Shown here piece by piece: positions 1-16,710 of a stretch of DNA of 64,000 nt. Made by a program: the position numbers and the translations under genes. Each line of letters starts with the position of its first letter. Within the stretch, counting starts at the first letter, position 1. The DNA lies in NCBI GenBank assembly GCA_965153355.1, contig OZ231127.1, positions 88,102,001-88,166,000 of the forward strand, given 5' to 3'. This DNA is from Flaccisagitta enflata (Eukaryota; Chaetognatha; Sagittoidea; Aphragmophora). The notes under the pieces are model-generated. The model did not search any database and was not told the origin of the DNA. It was given only the letters and a program-made list of their open reading frames with translations.

Positions 1-291
1 AAACGTAGATAAACTAATTATAAAAATAAATTAGTATTAATTATTTTTAAAAATATTAGTTTGTTCATTAATTACATCGTATAATACAAATTGAATTTTA
101 ATAAAAAACAAAAATGTAAAAGATAAATAATTCTTATTGTAGTAATAAAATTAAATAGATAATTATATTTATGATAAACAGAGATATAATGAAATTCCAT
201 ACTTTTGGTATGTGGAGCACCCAACCGGGGTTAGGACGCTGAGGCAGGGATGCATCACAATGTCTGACAGCTGTAGATGTATCTTCAAATA

Positions 292-378
292 CAGTTGAAT
301 CTCGCTCCAATGGATATCAAGGGACCAACAAATTTTATCGATTATAAGTGGAATTCTGTTTTAGCCAATATAGGAAAG
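292..378 (+). mobile_element. pogo-like MITE fragment
   Basis: It starts CAGTTGAATCTCGCTCCAAT and matches, in reverse orientation, the end of the element at 8352-8515 over about 80 bp. CAGTNGAACC-type ends are typical of pogo/Tigger MITEs. Confidence 0.5.
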
Positions 379-561
379 AGGCTGAATGAATCAAGAATTA
401 ATTTCTGTTATAGTGGGTCATGTGGTCAAAACGCATCACGAATGGCCGAAATGCGTTACGTGTAGCCGTTATACAACAAGTGACGTGGGTCCACAATATT
501 GTGGCGGGCAGGTGGGCAGGGGCATGTCAACGCAATCCATACCTTTCCCAAACCTAAGCTC

Positions 562-800
562 TGGGTCTATTTCTACTCGAGACAATCGCGTTTTTAGGTG
601 CGACAAAGCACCTCTATAACTGGCTATGTCCGTTGGTTGGTCGGTCGGTCGGTTGGTTGGTAGGTAACGCATTTGTTCGACGATCCACACGTCGCACCTT
701 ATTGGCCTACTTGGCCTTGTTAACACACCGCTTGGTCGTTTGCATCGCTCATTCTCTCGCTTTGCTACAATCGCTCCGCTCCGCTCGCTCCGTTCATGAA
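562..800 (+). mobile_element. MITE family A copy split by a hairpin-ended element
   Basis: 562-595 matches the left end of the AGGGCG-ended MITEs (GAGACAATCGCGTTTTT). Its continuation (aacacaccgcttggtcg, with GCTC-rich repeats) resumes at 721 after the inserted 596-720 element. The right terminal repeat is not found. Confidence 0.6.
596..720 (+). mobile_element. Hairpin-ended (Helentron-like) element H1
   Basis: The left palindrome AGGTGCGACAAAGCACCT is followed by CTATAA and a GTCC/GGTC-type core. The right arm GTCGCACCT is the inverse of the left AGGTGCGAC, then a GGCC-TACTT-GGCC hairpin and CTTGT. It is inserted in a T run of a MITE. Confidence 0.7.
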
Positions 801-1283
801 CAGACTGGCAGACAGATAACAGACAAGCAGCTCGCCTCTTATAGAGTTGTTTGTTCGCAACTTAAAATGTTTCAATTTTTGGTAAAGAAGTTCTATGCAA
901 TTGCGGTAAAAGTAATTACGTGATTGCAGTACAAGTTACTCAGGATATGTCAAGGGGTTCGATCACCATTCATGCAAAAATTCTGAAATTTTCATCGAAC
1001 ATTTTTTAAGCTATACTTGATTGAAATTCTCAGTTAGGTAGGCTGGTTGGCGTGGGTTTACTCCTAAAAAATTCCTGAAACTTAATGCAGTAGTAGACAA
1101 GGTCATTTGACATCACAGCACAAAAAATCAAGCCAATCCGTTAATTCGTCTCTGAGTTATGGCATTTCAAAAATCAGAATAGAAAAGTCACGATGATTTC
1201 AATTCACGATTCAATTTGTGTGGGGGAGCATTTGCTCGATTCATTAATAATTGCTAAGCTTTGTTTTGTTGAGATGGCAGAAT

Positions 1284-1360
1284 GATATTATGGTCTATTG
1301 GTTAAGATGCCAAACTTCAGACTTTGAGGTCGCGAGTTCGAGCCTGAGTGGATGCTCCTT
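1284..1360 (+). repeat. tRNA-related sequence (SINE head or tRNA pseudogene)
   Basis: An A-box-like TGGTCTATTGGTTAAG at about 1291 is followed 30 bp later by a B-box-like GAGTTCGAGCC, the spacing of an RNA polymerase III internal promoter. Acceptor and T stems do not pair well, so it is not a functional tRNA. Confidence 0.4.
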
Positions 1361-1739
1361 TTTAAATTCTGACATTTCAGGGAAAGTAGATGAGGAGGGG
1401 TGAAGGGAGACCACGTGACAGAAAGTGGGTGGCAGCAAGGGTGCGCAAACATTCGAGAGCAGTAAGGGAATAATAATTAAAAGCATATTTGTCCGGAAGA
1501 ATTTCAATTAAATTCTGAGCCCGGTATTAGAAATTTACAATGTAACTGTATTTAGTGGATTGAAAATGAACAAGAATATGTACCTACATCGTGTATCAAT
1601 CGAACGACTCGAGTTTGAGAATGAAAGTTTGATCAAATTATTCGATGACGTTTTCCATTTTGAGGAACGATGTACGACGTAACACGGCAATATGCAACTC
1701 GCAAAATTGTGTGGAGAAGTTTATCTCTTCAATGCATCT

Positions 1740-3255
<1,516 letters not shown>

Positions 3256-3608
3256 TCTCTCATGTTTTCCCTCTCTCTCTACTTCGGCGTCTCCATCTCT
3301 CTCTCACTCGGTCGTCTCGTCGGTTTTTTTTTAATGACATCAAATTTGACTTTCCCGTTTATGTCCTCGCTTTTATTTGCCTCCTAATTTTTTCCCTCGT
3401 TTTTTTTTAAACTTTTTTTTTTGCTCTCTTTCTTTTTTTTTTTTCTCTCTCTCTGTGGAATTCTATCGTTTTAAACCTTTAATGATATACAAAAATTAGT
3501 TTCCCACATGTGGTCTTGTGGTCGTCAGTTCAACTGCCGAATTTCAAAACTCAAACGGGTGTGTAGCCCGGTGTGAGTGAGTGTCGCTGTTTTTTATGAT
3601 TTAGTTTA

Positions 3609-4161
3609 ACACATGCGCCACATTTAGGCGGATAAATGATCTACTGAGGATCGAGTCTTTTTATTGTCATTAAAAGCGAAAGAAAGCCTCCACAATTGAA
3701 TGGAAAAAGTATATTACCTAAATTTAGGTCACCATACTCATCATAGGCTTTAACAATGGCATCAAGATGTCCTATGAATGTAAGAAATAGCGTTTTGTAG
3801 TTAATCCTGCACAAGCTGCATTTTAAAAACTGAATTACTGCACTTTTTTATTCTTTGTATGTTTATCCAGTATTGCGCTTTTTAGGGGCCAATTACTAAG
3901 AAATATTCATGTGCTTGATTGTCATTCAATTTTGGTTAGTCTCTGTTACTCAAGGTCCTGTAAAATCAGCAATATTTTGATGTTGAAATTTCAACATCTT
4001 GGCTGAAATACCCCATTCATGAATTGAATTATGATTGAATCATAACGCTTAATGAAAATTCTACTAAAAAGATACCTCCAGTTAAAATTTCATGGTACTG
4101 GAGTAATATTTACTATGGTAACTATGTTCCCACATTTTCCGCCTAAATGTGGCGCATGTGT
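3609..4161. mobile_element. TA-flanked MITE
   Basis: Inverted ends ACACATGCGCCACATTTAGG and its complement at the right, flanked by TA on both sides as in Tc1/mariner insertions. 553 bp, no coding frame. It interrupts a ~45-bp AAGTGTGACTG-containing minisatellite (3556-4310). Confidence 0.72.
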
Positions 4162-6380
4162 TATCTATGTAGCCAAGTGGGAGTAAGTGTGACTGTTTTA
4201 GTTTGTTTATGTGACCTAGTGTGAATAAGTGTGACTGTTACATTTTGATTATGAAACCAAGTGCGAGTAAGTATCGCTGTTTTAGTTTTTTTAAGCTGTT
4301 TTTTGGCCCAGCGTATGTGTGAATGTGATGGTACGACCGCATATTTAGTTACAACGGACATCGAGGGACCATCGAATTCTGCCTGGTTTAGATTGATTTC
4401 CATCGTTGGCAATGCAAGAAAAAACTACAGTTACACCCCATTATACCGGAACCAAGAGCAACGGAAATGCGCAATGCAAGAAAAAACTAGGAATAACTTG
4501 AAGGCGCATTTATGATTTATCCGTTATAGGCAGCTCTCTGATAGTTTGATTCTGACTGTACTATTTAGGATATAGAAACGTTTCCTCTTAACAACTCAAC
4601 TGTGGAAGAAAATTGTTAACAAGTAACAAGTAATAAGTAACGAGTAATGAGTAACAGGGAGAAAATCAATATACAGTGGAACCCCGCAATAACAGCCCCG
4701 CTTTAAAAGGCTCCTTATCAGGTTAATTCTGAGCATCGTCATGCGCGAGAGAAACCCTGACTCTCCATCATTGTAGAAGTGTCATCGCTTCTTCTGCTGA
4801 ATTGCATAAGGTCACAAAGGTTGGGTGACATACCCAACTATCTGGGGCGCCATACCAAATCAATTTTTGCCCCACCAACTGCCCCTATGGGGTCCAAAAC
4901 AGGAGTAGGAGGGTCCATTTTGGCCTGTCCCGATTCTGTCCCTGCAAGCAAAATGCAAGTTTAACCAATCAAAAAATGTCAATGGGGGTCATACTAAAGT
5001 TTGTAAGCAATCACTATCATTCCATTGACATGTTCAGAAAGTTTGAACTCAATATTTCAACTGTAAGATGTCAAAAATTAATCTTTGATTATGATACTCT
5101 TCCCCTTTATTTTTCTGTCATTTTTTACTAAAAAAGAATAAAAATGAAAGTTTTTTTTGTAAGCTTATCATAATTCAAACATTAAGCATTTTTTCTTTTT
5201 CCATTGCATTAACGACTACTTGAAGGACCTTCCCTCCGATTTTCAAGGATTTTTTCCGTTTCATTCAAGAGAAATCAACATTTTTGTGAAGCGTTACAAT
5301 TCAGAGGTGCCCCTCTTTGTAGCTGTCACACTTATGTCATACTTCCATTTTTACTATGCCATGGCATAGTGACATGATTGATGGAAAATTCCTCTACATG
5401 ATGGGAAAGAGGGTCAAATTCTGTACTTGCACCTAAAATTTCAAGTCTTAACTTCATTTTACGTGGTAACAATGAAATTTCAAAGTTGATCATTACAAAA
5501 ATTAGGACTGAATTGTAACGCTCGCCGACCAAGCCTCGTAGTTAATTCTTTGTTTCCACACAGCGCCTCACACACAAATGCGCGATGCTTTTGTGCCTTT
5601 ATCTGGTAAAATTTCTTAAAATTCAAATTGGGATATCTCAGGAACTATTTGAGCTAGCCCGATGAAATTTTGCATGGTTGATACAAAGATCAAGAGGGTT
5701 CTTTGCCTAAAATCTGGTGCAACCTAAAGAATGTCAAGCCGTCCAACCAGACCAACCAGCCTACCAGATAACAAAATGAAAAAATGGCATAACTTCTAAA
5801 ATAATTGTCCGATCTGGTTGAAATTTTGCATGAAGCTTCTTTTAAAGATTCCTCGTCACAGGCATCATAAGGAGCTTGGGAGAGAAATTTTAGTCTCCAA
5901 CAGCCCACCCAGCCAGAAACGGTACTTATAGCGATTTTTTTCAAAAACTCAAAAAATGAAAAAATGATTCAGAAACATGATCGCACATGATTGTTTGGAA
6001 GTTATCAATAAAGATTTTATTTTTTTTATTGTATTTGGCAAAAGTTTTAAGTGATAAAATTGCTAATAATGTGTTTTTAGGCTTAATTTGTATGAAAAAT
6101 GAGCTTTCATAAGAAAATCCAAATATGGATTCATATGTAACAATAGGTGGGCTACATAGTAGAGGGAGTAAAAGATGAGTTTTTCTGAGAAAATCCTTGT
6201 ATAGGTGAAAAATGTTTGCGGTTGTAATACTTTTGAAGGGAGAAACTTGCAAAAATCGATTTTTCCCAGCGCTACCTGCTTCGCTCCAGCTCCTACTCCA
6301 CCTTACAATGAATGAAGTGATTTCATAGGAGAAATCATTTCTACATAGGAGGGGTTACTTCTAACTCGTATATCTCCAAA

Positions 6381-6475
6381 ACGAATTGACCGAGTGACCT
6401 CAACTTAGGCTCATTTTAAAGAGCAGACACAGGTCTTTAAAATGAGACCAAGTTGAGGTCGCTAACTCAATTCGT
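6381..6475. repeat. Long inverted repeat (hairpin)
   Basis: ACGAATTGACCGAGTGACCT at the left is inverted at the right with few mismatches. About 42-bp arms with a short loop near 6422-6432. Could fold as a transcript hairpin; probably the remains of a MITE. Confidence 0.6.
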
Positions 6476-6761
6476 TAAGAAGAAACAATCTTGCAAAGTT
6501 AATGTTGTTTTCAGATAGTAACGCGGGGTTACAATATTGTCCTGGATGATTGGGCAGGGGCTGCCAACCCCCATCCACACCCCAACCCCAACCCCCACAC
6601 ACATAGGCATCTAGAAAGCTCATTATGCAACTGTTTTACTCAATCTGCACATACATATGGATAGACCGCAGTAATACCAACAAACGGACCAACGGACAGA
6701 CAGAGTCTCTTATACTCTTAAAGAGTCACTAGTCCACGACTAAAAATGGCAAGATGTGTTG

Positions 6762-6851
<90 letters not shown>

Positions 6852-6866
6852 CTCTGTGTGTGTGTG

Positions 6867-6899
<33 letters not shown>

Positions 6900-7907
6900 T
6901 ATGTGGGGTGAGAGACTGCTGTCTGCCGTGAGAACTGCAACTGGAATGTGGGGGAGAGAAAAGAGGAACAAAGAATCAGGAACACCGCAGAGCCTTGGAG
7001 ATAGTGGAGGAGGTATGGGGGGATTTCAGATCATTGGTTGTGAGAGAGAAAAGAAGAAAAAGATAACTTATTTAAGAAAGAAGAAAAGGAAGAGAAGAAA
7101 AGAGGAAAGAGACTAAGAGAGAAAGAGAGAAAGAGGGAAAGAGGAAAAGAGAGAAAGAAAGACAGACAGAGGATATTAATAAGTATACGAATAGGGACAA
7201 CCAAACGGAGATATGATTTTACCCAATGCAATTTGTAGAGAATTTCGCATTTTCAGTAGGTCTCTCATGAGTTTACTTATTGCACTGACATAATATACTG
7301 CTAATAATATCAATTTTGTTCATGAATATCACGAGAAATAACTATGATTTCAATTCTTAACAACTTTCACATAGTGCACCTGCTGCAAAAATGAATAATT
7401 AGAATTTTAGAAGGGAAGTCTACACATTTTCACCGCAAAATTGACCTGAAATGGGAAGACAAAACAAAGAACCAAGGGGGTTTAGTGAGGAAGAGGAGAT
7501 AGAGCAATTCTTGAAGGGTCTCAGTTTGGATTGAGAGATATGATCTTGGCAGCAATTGTGATTTGCGGTGAGGTCAAGGAATAAAAAAAAAATAAACTGA
7601 AAAATGTGGTGAGCTGACAGATGGATGGACAGACAGATGGATGGATGGACAGAGGGACGGATGGACAGATGGATAGAAGGGTGTAGAAACGCGTGGCACA
7701 CAACTAACAATACAAGCTCCAGTCTCTACCAAGTCAAAAGATGACGGCTGGTAGAGAGCAGGTATTGAATTGTCAGCGGAACTTGTTCCTGACAACAGTG
7801 CGATCTATGTTGATGGAAAGAATTTCCCCACAAATGTGCGTTTTTAGCATTTTCAACTAAAGAATGATGGATGGACCTATGGACCAATTGATGAACACAC
7901 TGACTAA

Positions 7908-8175
7908 AGGGGCGTTTCTAGTCAGAGACAATCGCGTTTTTAATGGGCCACTCGGTCGCTTGCTATGTTTGTTTGCTCGCACCGCTCACTCCGCTCACTC
8001 GCTATGCAACATTCCACTTTGCGACGCTTGCTTTGCTCGCTGGCTCCATTCACAAGCTCGCTCACTCGCTTCGCTCACTTCCTCATGGAACAGTTGAAAT
8101 TCTTGAATGTGTCCACGCTGTAAATGCGTTTCATAGGAACCAACGCGTCTTTAATCTTCACTAGAAACACGCCCT
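7908..8175 (+). mobile_element. MITE family A
   Basis: Terminal inverted repeats AGGGGCGTTTCTAGT and ACTAGAAACACGCCCT. The interior is a string of GCTCGCTCAC-type short palindromic repeats. 268 bp, non-coding. A very similar copy in the same orientation lies at 44518-44801. Confidence 0.8.
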
Positions 8176-8351
8176 AAGACTCTTATAGAGGCCAAATACA
8201 CTTCCCGCAGATGGGTGAGCGGGAGCAGAATAGCGAGAAAACGCTAGCATTTTGTTTTTGTTACCAACCAACAGACCGACACACCAACATAGCCAGTAGA
8301 AACACAATGGACTGACAGACAGACTGACCAATGGATCAACCAACAGACTTA

Positions 8352-8515
8352 CAGTCAAACCCTGCTTTTCACGGAATTCCGCCTATAACAGTCACTAATT
8401 CTTGGGCCCTTTAAACTGTCTTTCTTCATTTCCTATATTGGCTTTAATAGAATTCCACTTATAACAAACAAAATTTGATGGTCCCTTGAAAGCCGTTGGA
8501 GCAGGAATCAACTGT
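8352..8515. mobile_element. pogo-like MITE
   Basis: The left end begins CAGTCAAACCCTGC and the right end is inverted (GCAGGAATCAACTGTG). The interior is shared with the fragment at 292-378. About 164 bp, non-coding. Confidence 0.55.
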
Positions 8516-8616
8516 GCTTACATAGTGGGGTATAGTATCGCGTAGCAGGCAACTAAGGAATGATTCCTCTATGGTCAACCTCTCTTAGTGTAAAACTTTT
8601 TTGAGCATGTTTGCGT

Positions 8617-8748
<132 letters not shown>

Positions 8749-10425
8749 CAGAAAGCAGATATTTTGATTGGATTCAATCTCTGGTGAAAATGTTGACTTT
8801 TAGTCATTTTGTCCCAGAAATTAGGCCCCATAAAACTCCAAAATCAACTTTGGATCCAAAAGCAGACAAAACTTTGGCTCAAGAGCTATCCAGTGGTGAA
8901 AACCGCATGTCAATATCTTATTTAGTAAAGATTTGAGAGCCGTTTAAAGGTAACAGAGTATGGATGAAAAATTGTCATAATGATCTTGACAGTCACCTAA
9001 TCAGGGACTGGAGCGAAGCACATAGCGGCGGGGGAAATCGATTTTTTCAAGTTTCTACATTCATAAGTATTGTAACCGCAAACATTAATTGCTTATACGA
9101 GGTTTTTTTCCAAAAAACTCATCTTTTACGCCCTCTACTACATAGCAATGTATAGTTTTGTTCAATTTTATAACATTTGAAATTGATGAATTTCACCCCG
9201 TCCGCGGTCGGCTCACGGCGACAGCAGTCATCAATAAAGGTCAACATTTTAAGGTCCCAAATGATAGTTTTTAATGTGATTTTACCTCTCTTTAAAGGTT
9301 ATCCTGAGATAAAGGTGAAAAATCTTTAGTCCCAATGGGACCGATGAGGCGGGGTCCTACTGTATGTATCTCGGAATCAGATCTAGAATTGACATAAGAT
9401 GATGAGATGAGGAATTGATCTTCTTAGATTAACCTTTGCCCGAAATTGAAAGAAAGAAATAAAAATTCGAAAAGATCAACAATTAAGTAACTTAATCATT
9501 TAAGAGGCCCCCATGAAATTCCTCATCAAAGGATTTTCATTTTGAGGCGAGAGTCCAATCATAAAGTTGAAAACGGAATTGGATCAGAAGGGAGTCCATA
9601 GTGTTTAGTCATATTATCATAACAAGACCGGATACACGGCCAACTTGAATTATAAAATATGACCGTTCATGACTTATGCCAGTTTAAGTCTGGAAAACTA
9701 GTCATCTGATGCCATTGCATCAATTTCATCAATTCATTGCTATGCCTTCATTCATAAACGTTCATTCATTCATTCATATATATGTGTACCGCTCCCTGCC
9801 CCTGCCCACCGAGACGCCCACAAGCGATTACTTCTTGGTCCGGTGTGGGCCTTGTCTTGATGATCATCCTGTTGATCTCATTGATGTTTCTTTCAGTTTG
9901 GTTTGGACTCCTGCCCTTGTGTCAAACAGGTTGTTGAGGAGCACCCCCGGGTAGTATAGCGACAACTGTCCCCAGCCGTTTACGCCGCGCATCACGTACG
10001 CTTCCTGTCGTGGACGGATTGCGGGTTTAAGAGAAGACAAATTTCAGCATATATTGAGATTTTCCGATTCAAATTTGATAGATATTATTTTATCCATTTG
10101 ATGACTTTACACCAGTCGAAACCATAATTTTTTTCCTTGAAACTTCATAAGTTTTTCTTTTATCTCCTGCGAACAACAAAACAACTACTATGCGTGGTTC
10201 CAATGCTTATTTACTGTATATTACGAATGCAACTCACTAAACAAGAAAAAGTATTTAAACACGGTTTTATGCAAATGACATTATGATTGATCTCGTTTGT
10301 AGCATTTCATAACAGCATCACTTTATTAGTAAAGGCGATGAGAAGGACAGATATTTTGATACAGTTTTTTTGAGATATATAGAGAAAATGGCCTTTTGAT
10401 GTTGTTCTGATGATGTTTGTTTTTT

Positions 10426-10634
10426 AGATGCGTCATCGCATCTCTATAAGAGGGTCTGTCCGTCCGTCCGTCCGTCCGTCCGTCCGTCCGTCCGTCCGTC
10501 CGTCCGTCCGTCCGTCCGTCCGTCCGTCCGTCCGTCCGTCCGTCCGTCCGTCCGTCGGTTCGTCCGTCCGTCGGTCCGTTACGCCTCTTCTAATATCACG
10601 CAGATGACGCATCTAGTTGCCCGATCGGGCTTGT
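10426..10634 (+). mobile_element. Hairpin-ended element H2 with long CCGT core
   Basis: Left palindrome AGATGCGTCATCGCATCT, TCTATAAGAGGG, then about 26 CCGT units. The right arm GACGCATCT inverts the left end and is followed by the hairpin GCCCGATCGGGC and TTGTTT. Confidence 0.75.
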
Positions 10635-10641
10635 TTATTTT

Positions 10642-10757
10642 AGGTGCGACAAAGCACCTCTATAACTGTGTCCGTTGGTTTGTCGGTCGGTCTGTCGGTC
10701 GGTAACGCATTCGTTCGACGATCCACACGTCGCACCTTTTGGCCTACTTGGCCTTGT
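10642..10757 (+). mobile_element. Hairpin-ended element H3, 7 bp after H2
   Basis: Same subtype as H1: AGGTGCGACAAAGCACCT at the left; GTCGCACCT, GGCCTACTTGGCC and TTGTTT at the right. It sits head to tail with H2. Another right end (gccgtgtatctggccttgt) lies near 10960. Confidence 0.72.
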
Positions 10758-11399
10758 TTCTTTTTTTCATCGCTGGCTGAGGGTGTGTCCATACGTGGGG
10801 TTTGTCGCTAACGCAAAATCGACTGAAATAATGATTTCTGAACATTCCTGCCCCTGCCATTCACATAACAGCCCCGCACTTCCTCATTCTGCCCCTACCC
10901 ACCGCAGTACGGCCCCTGCCCACCCGTCAGCGACTACTTATTAGCCGTGTATCTGGCCTTGTTTTTCTATTTTAACACTGGGCTAAGTGACTTCATAAGA
11001 GGACCGTGTACGTAGTTTACGCGAAATTTTAGAATGACGGATGGACCGACGAATCAATGAACAAGTTGACGGACGCAGCGAACGCGCGCTGACACACCGA
11101 TCTTTTCCCGTATTTATATCAATCTCCTGATTATGTCTTTGAAAGAGGCTTAAATGAAAATGGTGGCAAAGGCTGAGGCTGAGGTTGGTTGAAACGGTGG
11201 TAGGATGAAGGCGCGGCAGCGGAGGCAGTGAAGCAGCTGGCAGTGGGAGAGGTAGCGGAGGAGGAAGCGGCGGAGGAGGAGGTGGCTGCTGATGGCGGCG
11301 GGTGGTAAAACGATTCGATGTTTAATGTTTATATTCGATGACATAATGGGTTAAAGCTGTTTGGCCTAGAAATTGATCAATGAACATCTAGACTCTAAG

Positions 11400-11690
<291 letters not shown>

Positions 11691-12086
11691 CTATAAGGCA
11701 TGTACGTGGGCCGCCAAGCGAGAAAAGGTGTTCGAGTAACAATCTTCTAAAAAGGTGGTGATAAAAAAGTATTTAAATCGAAAGGAGACTTTTAGGAATG
11801 AAGAGAAGAAATGGAGGAGAAGGAGGAAGATGAGGAGGAAGAAATGGGTTGGTCCTTCACTGGGGGATCTCCCTCTTTTTCTTCCTCCTTCTCCTCCTCC
11901 TTCTGCTCCTGCTCCTTCTCATCCTCCCTCTCCTCCTCATCCTCATCCTCATCCTCTTCAACCTCCTTCCCTTCACCTCATCTACCTCTTCTCCTTCCTT
12001 CCTCTTCACCTTTATTGAGAAGAAAACAAGCCCAAAAGGGCAACAGTCGCGTGCATCTGGAAATGACAAATAAAAGAGCGAAAATA

Positions 12087-12335
12087 TGTCAAAATGTTAC
12101 AAAATGTTAAAAGATGTTATAGAATGTTATAGAATGTTAAAAAATGTTAAAAAATGTTAATAAATGTTAAAAATTGTTAAAAAATGTTTAAAAATGTTAA
12201 AAAATGTTAAAAAATGTTAAAAAATGTTAAAGAATGTTTATAAATGTTAAATAATATTTTAAAATCTTAAAAAATCTTAAAAAATGTTGAAGAATATTAA
12301 AATAGGTAAAATGTTAAAAATGTTAAAAAATATTA
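12087..12335 (+). repeat. 10-bp AAAATGTTAA minisatellite
   Basis: About 20 variant units, AT-rich. A second short patch lies at 13000-13035. Associated with hairpin-ended element termini. Confidence 0.8.
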
Positions 12336-12910
12336 AAAAATAATTTGGAAAAAAGTCGAAGAGACGAAGTCCCTTTGGTCTTTTTGAGTCCTGCAGAGAA
12401 AAACAGATTTCCCTCTGTTTTATGAGGCGTTTGGGCAAGTTGGTGCATTTTTCGGGCACTACGCATGAAATTAATAGCTAAGAAAGAGCTAATTCTCCTC
12501 TTTCAGATGACGCCAAGCAGAATTCTGTGCGATTGATAATTTTGGAGCTATGATTTTTTAAATCTTTTAATATTTTTTTGCATTTTTCACATTTTTCCTA
12601 AAAACAAGGAATTGAGTTAATTGAAGTCTATTTGAATTTTGAAATGTCCCAGGTGATGATTGTGCATCCTGGCAGCACAGGACTCCTGGACTCTATGAGA
12701 GGCTTTGTCTGTCAGTCCATCCAATGGTCTGTTGGTCCGTTTGTCCGTCCGAGTGGAAAAGTGGAAAAACAAGCGGTCTAGATGCTTGTGTGTGGGGGTT
12801 GGGGTTGGGGTGTGGATGGGGGTTGGATGCCTCTCTCTCAAACAGAGAAACACATGTAGAGAGTGGAACAAACCAAAAAGGTGCCAGAAGAAAAAAAAAA
12901 GGCAATCAAC

Positions 12911-12992
12911 CAGACAAAACACAATCACAAAAAATTCCAAAACATCGAACTTACGACTTTTTTCCTACGGCGAGAGCCGCCTTTATTGGTAA
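12911..12992 (+). pseudogene. Detached copy of the 16.7-kb minus-strand frame
   Basis: About 80 bp match the end of the minus-strand frame at 16.7 kb, in opposite orientation. The translation is nearly identical through L-R-L-F-S-Y-G-E-S-R-L-Y-W. Homology stops at ATTGGTA on the right and near a CCAG on the left, so the shared block is bounded by splice-like dinucleotides. Confidence 0.45.
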
Positions 12993-13335
12993 AAAGATAT
13001 CAAAGAATGTTAAAAGATGTTAAAGACACTTAAAATCTAAAAATGTGACCGACCGACGGACAGACGGACCGACTGACAGAGCAAGGTGTAGAGTCGCGTG
13101 TCCGCGACTAAAAATAGAGTGTTGTGGGAGATTGGGGATTTACAAATTTATGAATTGATTCTGGAGATGCTTGAGTGTATTTTCAATTTTCTTTAACAGG
13201 CAGTTGACTTAGCTTTGACACGTTAAGCGCACTCTTGATACAATTTTTATTCAGCCGCGCTCATTTGATCGCAAATGTTCGATGATCTGTCCGACTGTCT
13301 GTCTGTTGATTCGTCGGGCCGTCTGTTGGTCGAAT

Positions 13336-14455
<1,120 letters not shown>

Positions 14456-15239
14456 AAGATCAAAAAGAAAGAGATTTTCGAAAAATTTTGAAAAATGTCT
14501 TCGCCGAAAGCATCCAAGGAAGAAAAATGTTGTTCATATCAACTTAAATCATAAACAAAAATCCCGCGGACTTTTGAGTTTTGTATCGATCAGCAAAGTA
14601 AAATAACAGATGCATAAAAATGAAAAAAAAAAAAGAATCACAAACATTTGGTTTATCATTTTCAAATTTGAACATTTATGTCTCGGCCATTTTACTTTTT
14701 TCCTAATCGTTTATACGTCGTGTCTGACCGCTCATCTGTATGTTTTCTTTTTTGGTCCGTTGGTTGGTACATCCATCCGATCGTTTGTCCGTCAGGTGGC
14801 GTTTCAAGATATTCCGCACGCGACTTTTAGGCATGTCCTACTACTAGTTTGTCCGTCTTTCCGTAGCGCTCGAGTAAAAAAAAAAGTATAAAAGTGCGCA
14901 TTATCGCCACAACCATGTCATCCAGTCTGCGACAATATTGTAACCCCGCGTCGCGTTGCGTGTTTTTAATCGTGCGTCTTCGTCTTCGTCTCCATCAAAT
15001 ATATCGACCCTTTAAGTTTTAGTGCCACCGGGCTTTTAACAATTAGCGCAGTAAAGAGGATATTTTGAACGTTGCTTCTCACTCTCACTGAGAGTCTCAG
15101 TATTGTATTTAGAATCTTCGCTGTTGCTGTTTTTTATAATGTTTGAAAATGAAAAACAAAGAAGGAAATGAAAGAAGTTTAGTAGATGATCGATCAAAAC
15201 TGATCAACAGTTATCAAAAGTGATCGGACCCATCTATGT

Positions 15240-16224
<985 letters not shown>

Positions 16225-16710
16225 GGCTTTATCTGACTAGCCGTGTCCAAGGGTCGCTTCTTCGCTTCTTCGTCCTTTTTCTCGCTGATTCAGTGCACCA
16301 AAAACGCGTCACACTCTCAGAAAAGTCACGTGAAGTTTCCATGGAAACGAACAACATTTTCTTTTTATGAGGATTTGTGTGTTAAGGTGCTCAATTAGTT
16401 GTTCTCTCTGCACCATATCTAAAGGTTACCAACGGAAAGAAAGGAACCTGAGGCTATATTTATCTTGATGATCGCAACGTAAAGTTTCGGGAACTGATTT
16501 TGGGAGAATATCCCTCGCATCAGCTGCTAAATTTACTGCACGGTGGGGGACCGGTGAATATCGAGGGAGTCAACAGCGCGGGCCCTCCTTGACGGAATTA
16601 CGGAAAACCTCATTTCCGTCAATATTACAATATACTGTAATTAGCTGAGCGCTGTAAGTTGATGAATTGTTTTGTAGCGTTAATTTTCCGGTTGCTTTTG
16701 TGCTTTGTTA

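Larger units (their letters stand above)
12026..13109 (-). mobile_element. Possible long or composite hairpin-ended element
   Basis: The minus-strand right end at 12026 has hairpin GCCC-AAAA-GGGC and arm GTCGCGTGCA. A minus-strand left palindrome, AGTCGCGTGTCCGCGACT, lies at 13092-13109. An AAAATGTTAA minisatellite and a second left-end-like sequence lie between, so this may be two elements. Confidence 0.4.

Noticed and set aside
1284-1360. Functional tRNA gene
   Set aside because: A and B boxes are recognisable, but the acceptor and T stems do not pair.
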